Assembly (NCBI GenBank): GCA_034406715.1
Contig: CP137873.1
Location: 310,001 to 374,000, forward strand
Direction of reading: 5' to 3'
From: Rhodotorula mucilaginosa
Lineage: Eukaryota; Basidiomycota; Microbotryomycetes; Sporidiobolales; Sporidiobolaceae
DNA length: 64,000 nucleotides
Shown here piece after piece: positions 57,022 through 64,000 of the stretch. Positions within the stretch are counted from its first letter, which is position 1. Each line of letters starts with the position of its first letter. Both the position numbers and the translations under genes were made by a program. The notes under the pieces were generated by a model that made no database searches, was not told the DNA's origin, and saw only the letters and a list, made by a program, of their open reading frames with translations.

Positions 57022-59736
57022 TCACTGCCGCGTTTCTCCTCCACCGAGAGCGTCGACGTCCAGCGCCGCCATCTCCTCTGCGAGCTGATCCTCTTCTTCT
57101 GCCGCCGCCGCCGCCGCCGCCGACCGGGCGCCGCCGTCGCCACCGGGCGATGAGGGCTGCTCGTCCCTCTTGTCCATAACCCTCTCCAAGATCAACCTCA
57201 ACTTTTGCCGAATCTCCAGATGCCCCTTGGTGACCAAATCCGACACATCGACATTCGTGATCCCTTCCACCCCCGAGACGGGTCGGATCCCGGCGATCGA
57301 AGGACTGAGGGTGTACAACCTCGCCGCGATCGCGAGGACCCAGTCGTTCGCGGACCAGGCGTTGACGAGCTCGTGTACGACGACGGAGCGCGCGCGCGCC
57401 CAGGTAGAGCGGGAGGGGGAGGACGGCAGGGAGATCAAGACGGCGCTGTAGACGAGTGAGGAGAGCGAGAGCGAATGGAGGTGTTCGAGACACGAGAGGA
57501 TCAGACTCGCGCCCGGTCCGTAGCCGATCTGTGCACAGAACCGACAAGTATAGCATGCAGGGGGGCGTTTTTGCGTCAGTGAGCGGTTGCCGGCGTGAGA
57601 CTGAAAGAGGCAAAGTCGCGAACTCACCAAGACGACCGGGCGTTTACCCTGCACCTCCTTTTGCAAAATCTCGGCCAACAAGACCCCCGCCTTCTGCGCC
57701 TTGTCGCGGCACCTCGTGAAATCGGAATCGAACGCCGTCGTCGCCGTCTGGAAGAGAGTCAACGGGAGCGCAACGCCGGCATAGATGGCCGCGAGCGCAG
57801 TCCGCTTGACGACTTCGACGCCGCCCATCGTGAGGAGGCGGTTCTGGATGTACTTGTCGAGCGAGCGTCCGGCTTCAAGAAAAGCTGCGTGGCAGTTGCG
57901 AGAGGAGAGAGGTTGTCAACTGTCTGTTGCCTCCCACTCGAGCAGTTTACGGCGAAAGTAGGCGGTCAGAGACAATCGAGTCACGTACTTTGAGGGTCTG
58001 CCTTGAGCGCATAGGCGTCCGCACGGGATGAGCGCACATAAGACCGCCAGGGCTCGACGCTGTCTTCAGCATCGAGCAAAAACCCCGAAGCGACGACTGT
58101 GCACCGCCGAACAGAATCAGCTCGCCGTTGTCCTGGATTTAGATCACTGCCTGAGAGAGCGCGAAGGAGAACCTACTGGTAGCGGTCAGAGACGGGATCT
58201 GCGGGAACTCGTGCGCGTCCTGATCCTGGATGGGTTCGAACCGGACATCTTCAAGACCTTTCATGCGTCGGTGAGTTCGATAGCCGGCCAGTCCGCCTGT
58301 ACGTACAAGAAGTCCAAAGTCAATAAACGATCTCCTGTCTTAGTGACGACGCAGAGCAAGAAATCGGCTTTTCCACAAATGAAGGGAGTACGTACCTCCG
58401 CCGAGACCGAGAAGAGTACCGATAAGTACCGCGCCACCTGCTCCAGAGAAGGTGGCGATGCCGAAGGTGCCGAGCCCGGCTGCGATAGCTGGCGCGGCGA
58501 GACCTGTTGGATAATGACGGCGGTGGCAACTCAGTTTGAAATCCACGAGGCAGTCAGCGCTGCTGTGCGCTCGATAACGCGAGCCACTCGTGACTCGGAT
58601 GCAGGTTCAGACAATCAGAGTGCATCCACGCGTACGCACCTCCAGTCAACCCGATCGCAACTCCGCCGAGGACAAACCCCGCGCCCGTCGCTGCCCACTT
58701 GAGCGCATTCCCCTTCTTGGCCGCTCGTTCTCGGTACTCCCTCGCCGCCGCGTCCCACCCGACTCTATCTCGAGCTTTGTCCGTCTCTTGCCGTGCAGCC
58801 GCCGAGTCGGAGGAGGAGCCCTTATTCCGCTCTTGGAGTTGAAAGAACAAGAATTGGGCGATGGTGTGTTCAACGTCGGTGAGGAGCGATTCTGGAATTG
58901 AGAGGAACGCGAGAGTCCGGACAAGGAGGGAGCGTGACAAGGCAGTGTAGTTGAGCGGTGGCGGTGCGGTGGAAGAGGGCGGCGAGGTGCCCGTCTCCGG
59001 AGGCGGAGCATTGGAAGATGACGAGGAGGGCGTTGAGGAAGCAGGGCCGGAGGAAAACAGCGAGCCAACTTTCGAGCCCAGCTTGCTCGCGAGGTTCTTT
59101 TCGCCGTCGGCTTGGCCCTCGCTTCGGTCTCTTTGGCCACCGCCGCCGCCGCCACCCTCCTTTTCGGAACCGCTTGGTTCATCCTTTGCCGTCGGTGCCG
59201 ACGTCCCGACGAGACCGAGACTGACGAGGACCAGCTCCCAGACCGTGTCCCATTGACGCTGCTCCTGGGATGTCGATTGTCCCTCACTCGGAGCGGGCAA
59301 AGGGAGTTTGATATCTGGACCGAGCGAATCCGGCAATTGGTCGAGTCGGACCCCGATATGAGCGCAAACCCGCGAGAGCCACGTCGCCGCTTCTTGCGCA
59401 GTCTCGCGCATCAGAGCAGCCATCCGAGCTGTCGCTGCATCGGAAGTCTCGCTCTGCGTGGACGGAGACGGCGTTTTGTCGTCGTGGCCCGGGGTTGACC
59501 TTTGCTCTGCAGTGCCTGCCGACTCTTCCGAGCTTTCGAGGGCGAGCGGTTCGGCAAAGCGGCCATTCAATATGTGCAGCGTCGACGCTACACGCTTCAA
59601 AAAGTTCAAGATCAGCAGGTACGAGGCAGAGCTGCGGACGGACGTTGAATGGCGCACCTTTGGCAGCGATGGCGACGACGAGCGCGACCTCTTGCGGCCA
59701 GCTATCGACCCGACTCTCGAGCTGCGAGTCGGTCAT
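57022..59736 (-). CDS. DUF726 alpha/beta-hydrolase-fold membrane protein (Mil1/TMCO4-like)
   Basis: 708 aa in seven exons: 59736-59658, 59587-58640, 58503-58396, 58296-58177, 58096-57989, 57884-57628, 57528-57022. An N-terminal helical part (MRETAQEAATWLSRVCAHIG) and a Ser/Gly-rich insertion lead to the DUF726 core: KWAATGAGFVLGGVAIGLTG, then LAAPAIAAGLGTFG with GAGGAVLIGTLLGLGGG, both hydrophobic and Gly-rich. RRMKGLEDVRFEPI, IVASGFLLDAEDSVEPWRSY and a TMGGVEVVKRTALAAIYAG segment follow. KRPVVLIGYGPGASLILSCL carries the nucleophile-elbow-like GYGPGA, with Gly at the position expected for Ser, so hydrolase activity is doubtful. In yeast the family member Mil1 interacts with AP-1 adaptin; function here is by family only. 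Confidence 0.85.
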
Positions 59737-59994
59737 CGCTTGTCTGCTGCTTGCCCTGCTAGCTGGACCCTCGACTCGGGAGGACAATGAAGGAATGAAT
59801 GATCGAACCGATGACGCATTCGGAGGAAGCGCGCTCCGTGTCGCCGACTCGCCGCCGCCGCATCCGCGTCGAGTCCGCCGTCCGAACGCCTGCTTACGCG
59901 AACGCTCTCGGCTTTCGGTTCAAAGGCGTTCGCGACGATGCTCTGCTAGTTCTTCGAGGAGAAACAACAACCTCAGCTCTGGAACGCATTGGCC

Positions 59995-61932
59995 ATGACC
60001 GCCTCGGTGTCGTCGGCACCGCTCGAGTTCAAAATCTTGCCACCCTCGGCCTTCTCGTTCGCGATTCCGCTCTTCCTCCTCGCCGTCCTGCTCCAGCCCG
60101 CGATCCCGACCCACTACTCGAGGCCGCTCCGACTCGCCCTCGCCTATCCCGCCGTCCATGCTGCTTACAACGCACCCTACCTCCACCGCCATGAACCAGC
60201 AGAGGTGAGCCAGCTAGCACTGGACTCGGTTCATACACCAGCTGACTCGCGTCCGAGTGCAGTTTGCCGTCGCCGCCAACTTCCGTTGGGGCATCTTTGC
60301 GCCGTATGCCATCCTCCTCGCATTGTACTGGTCCTTCATGAACGAGCGAGATCGTCAATCCGAACTCGCATGGGTCGGCTTCGACGGCGACCGGTCGAAA
60401 GAGGCGCAAGGCGTCAAGAAGCCACCAACCCCGGACAGCGTCGACAAGGTTGCCGCCGGCGGGGAAGAAAAGGAGCTCGTCGCGCCGAAACCGATCCGAC
60501 CCGGCGAGAACCCTGCTACTGCCGCCAACTCGGCCCTCATGGCCAAGACGATGATTGTCCCGCATTTGCCGACTCCCTCGCCGTCCCCGCCATTCGAGGC
60601 CGTCAATCCCCCGTCCGTCAGTTCGGCCGCGCCGCCTCCCGTCAACCTCGACGCTCTCAGCGCTTCCTCCTCCACCGCGCTCGGCACCGAACAGCGCCAA
60701 CACCCTCTCCACATCCTCGCGAGCGCGATGCATTTGCTGTCGAGCATGCGAGGGAACGGATACGTCTTTGGTCCGCCCATGAGCAAACTACCGCCTCCTG
60801 CCGAGAGCGAACGCGCCCTCATCGTCGGCGCGATCGAATCGTTCGTGACTTCGAGCGCGATCAGCACCGCGTGCATCGCCTTGCAAGTCCTCGACCGCGA
60901 CGGCCTCGTCGCCCAAGTCCTCACGGACAAGGTGCCCTTCCTGCCTTCCTGCGTCGCCGTCTTCATCTCGTCCCTCCTCGCCCGGATCTGCGTCGGCCTG
61001 TCGCTTTGGGTCCAGATGAAGATCGGCTTTAGCGGCGCCACGCTCGGCTTTTACCTCCTGCACCACATCACCAACTACACGCTCGACCACGTCCCGTGGG
61101 CGCGCAACGTCAAATGGCGGAGCACGTTCGACATCCGCGAGTACCCGCCCTTGTTCAACCAACCGTTCAGTCGCCTGGGCGAGGGAGGAGTCGCTGCGTT
61201 CTGGAGCCGACGGTGGCACTTTTTATTCCGTGCAGTGTGAGTTTGCTCTCTCTCTCTCTCTCTCTCTCTCTTTGCATCCTCCGCGGCGCGGACCTGGCCA
61301 TCAAACCTGACGGCTGCGTCGTGCCCGCGCGAGAACAGATTCACCGGTACACTATACAACCCGACGACCAAGCTCGCGAAGCGCTTGCGGATTCCTAAAC
61401 GGGACGGAGCGCTCCTCGGCGCGTTTCTCGTCTTTGCCGGCAGTGCATGGATGCACTGGCAAGGTGCGACCTTCCTTTCCCTCTCACTTTGTGGCGAGGC
61501 ACTCTTGTACTTATCGTATCGCTCCCCCACGCTTCAGCTTTCACCTCTGCGCGAGCGGATACCGAACCGACGCCTTCCGGGCTCGCGTTCCTCGCAAAGG
61601 AAGGGATCCCGCACTCGTCGGCCTACTTCCGCCCCTGGTCCGCCCTGTCCTTCATCGAGCGACACGGGACCTGGATCTTCTTCCTCTCGCAACCGGTCGC
61701 GATCGTGTTGGAGCAGTTGTTCACGCTCGTGACGCGCAAGAGGGTCGGCGGGTGGGCCGGCAAGGTCTGGTCGTTCGTTTGGATCATCGTCCTCGGGGAA
61801 GCTATCGCCGGCAGGAGCTGGCTCGCCCTTGGACTCGTGCACGGTATCCCTCCCGTCAGCAGGTGGAGCTGGCAGAGATGGGTCATGCCGACCTACGAGA
61901 TGGCGCCGATGCCTGCGTTCATGCGCCCATGA
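59995..61932 (+). CDS. MBOAT-family wax synthase-like acyltransferase
   Basis: 567 aa, multi-pass membrane protein, four exons: 59995-60204, 60263-61236, 61339-61463, 61538-61932. Hydrophobic segments include FAIPLFLLAVLLQ, IFAPYAILLALYWSF, VAVFISSLLARICVGLSLWV, ALLGAFLVFAGSAWMHW and FVWIIVLGEAIAG. AAFWSRRWHFLFRAVFTG is the conserved FWxRRWHxxFR block of wax-synthase-type MBOATs, and the candidate catalytic His lies in GSAWMHWQ. A Pro-rich loop sits at about residues 120-200. It should transfer an acyl group to a lipid or alcohol, probably in the ER; substrate unknown. Intron 2 contains a pure (CT)13 run at 61246-61271 right after the donor. Confidence 0.85.
61246..61271. repeat. (CT)13 microsatellite in intron
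   Basis: Thirteen CT units in intron 2 of the MBOAT gene, nine bases after the GT donor. Simple repeat. Confidence 0.95.
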
Positions 61933-62596
61933 TCTCATTCCCTGCAGTTTTCCCTCCATAATCCTCCCGTCCGCACCGGTTTCAACCATAGATAACATAT
62001 CTTCTTCAGAGTACGTACATATGCAATCGCTACGGCAACACCTGTTGTTTTGTAGATCGTTTCCCTCCTTGTCTGTATTTTCACCGCACCTCTGCATCGC
62101 ATCCTAGTCCTAGTCTGTACCGCATCTGCAAGCATCATTTGGGAGCTGCAAGAGGCTCCGGAAAGGCGAGAGATGCCTAGGAAGACGGTATGCACCCTTG
62201 CATTCCTCCGCTGCGCTTGGGTGGCGCATCAAGTTCTGCCAGTGTGTGGCCGAAGCTGACCATATCGGATGAGCACGTAACCAGCGCTTGGCCACAGCGG
62301 TACAAAGAGCGATGTATGGTACTACTGGAATGATAAGCCGAGGTCCGGCACGGTCGCCTTCGAAGGAAGGATGTCAGAGATATGTACCTTTTCGACTGTT
62401 CCTCATGACTCTGTGTGGAAAGCGGGTCTGGAAGGACCTGCCCTAGCTGCGTCTCAGCTGACTACACTACGCTTGTAGAACAGTCTGTACAACTCCGACA
62501 ATTTCCGGCTACTCGACCCTAAGTTCTCTTCTCCGGCTACAAAACGGAAGACTTGACAATCACGGAGAGACGCTCCTGTGAGGACGCGTTCGCTGC
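61933..62596. other. Convergent 3' intergenic
   Basis: 664 bp between the MBOAT and carboxylesterase stop codons. AT-richer than coding DNA, with several short palindromes but no gene or repeat I can name. Long for a convergent spacer in this window. Confidence 0.5.

Positions 62597-64000
<1,404 letters not shown>

Overview
The window looks like nuclear DNA of a basidiomycete yeast, probably Microbotryomycetes (Rhodotorula/Sporobolomyces-like). The reasons are high GC, many short introns (mostly 45-110 nt) with GTRNGT donors and CTGAC/CTAAC-type branch points, very tight gene spacing and a fungal gene set that includes snurportin-1 and long-tailed SLX1. That taxonomic placement is inference. 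I placed about 122 introns by hand. Every complete gene model below closes in frame, with summed exon lengths divisible by three.

Layout. 1-7.7 kb, minus strand: SUP35/eRF3 (5' end only), a bHLH transcription factor and cytosolic-type aminopeptidase P with a possible mitochondrial leader. 7.9-19.9 kb: a secreted M28 peptidase, glycogen synthase (with two 5-nt micro-exons), UBC13, an intronless F-box-like protein and a SYN8-type Qc-SNARE. 20.0-21.7 kb: a gene-free stretch with a low-GC island built from a short palindromic repeat, then a cluster of CAGCTG sites ahead of a hexose transporter. 21.7-27.1 kb: hexose transporter and glucose-6-phosphate isomerase in tandem. 27.4-32.0 kb: a large disordered protein and a Rossmann-fold protein, divergently arranged.

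32.3-44.6 kb holds the most unusual content: four tandem paralogues (called A-D here) of a family I do not recognise. They share one exon/intron plan. Copy B lacks the C-terminal half, a possible decayed fifth copy lies between B and C, and an unrelated secreted protein gene is inserted between A and B on the opposite strand. This is the best candidate for an undescribed system.

44.7-64.0 kb returns to recognisable genes: SLX1 nuclease, an M28 leucine aminopeptidase, RAX1, DPB2 (DNA polymerase epsilon subunit B), snurportin-1, LSM6, a DUF726/MIL1 protein, a wax-synthase-like MBOAT and the 3' part of a secreted type-B carboxylesterase/lipase.

Functional themes: glucose uptake and storage (transporter, isomerase, glycogen synthase), extracellular or vacuolar proteolysis and esterolysis, genome maintenance (UBC13, SLX1, DPB2) and RNA handling (eRF3, snurportin, LSM6). 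No tRNA, rRNA, CRISPR array or intact transposon was found.
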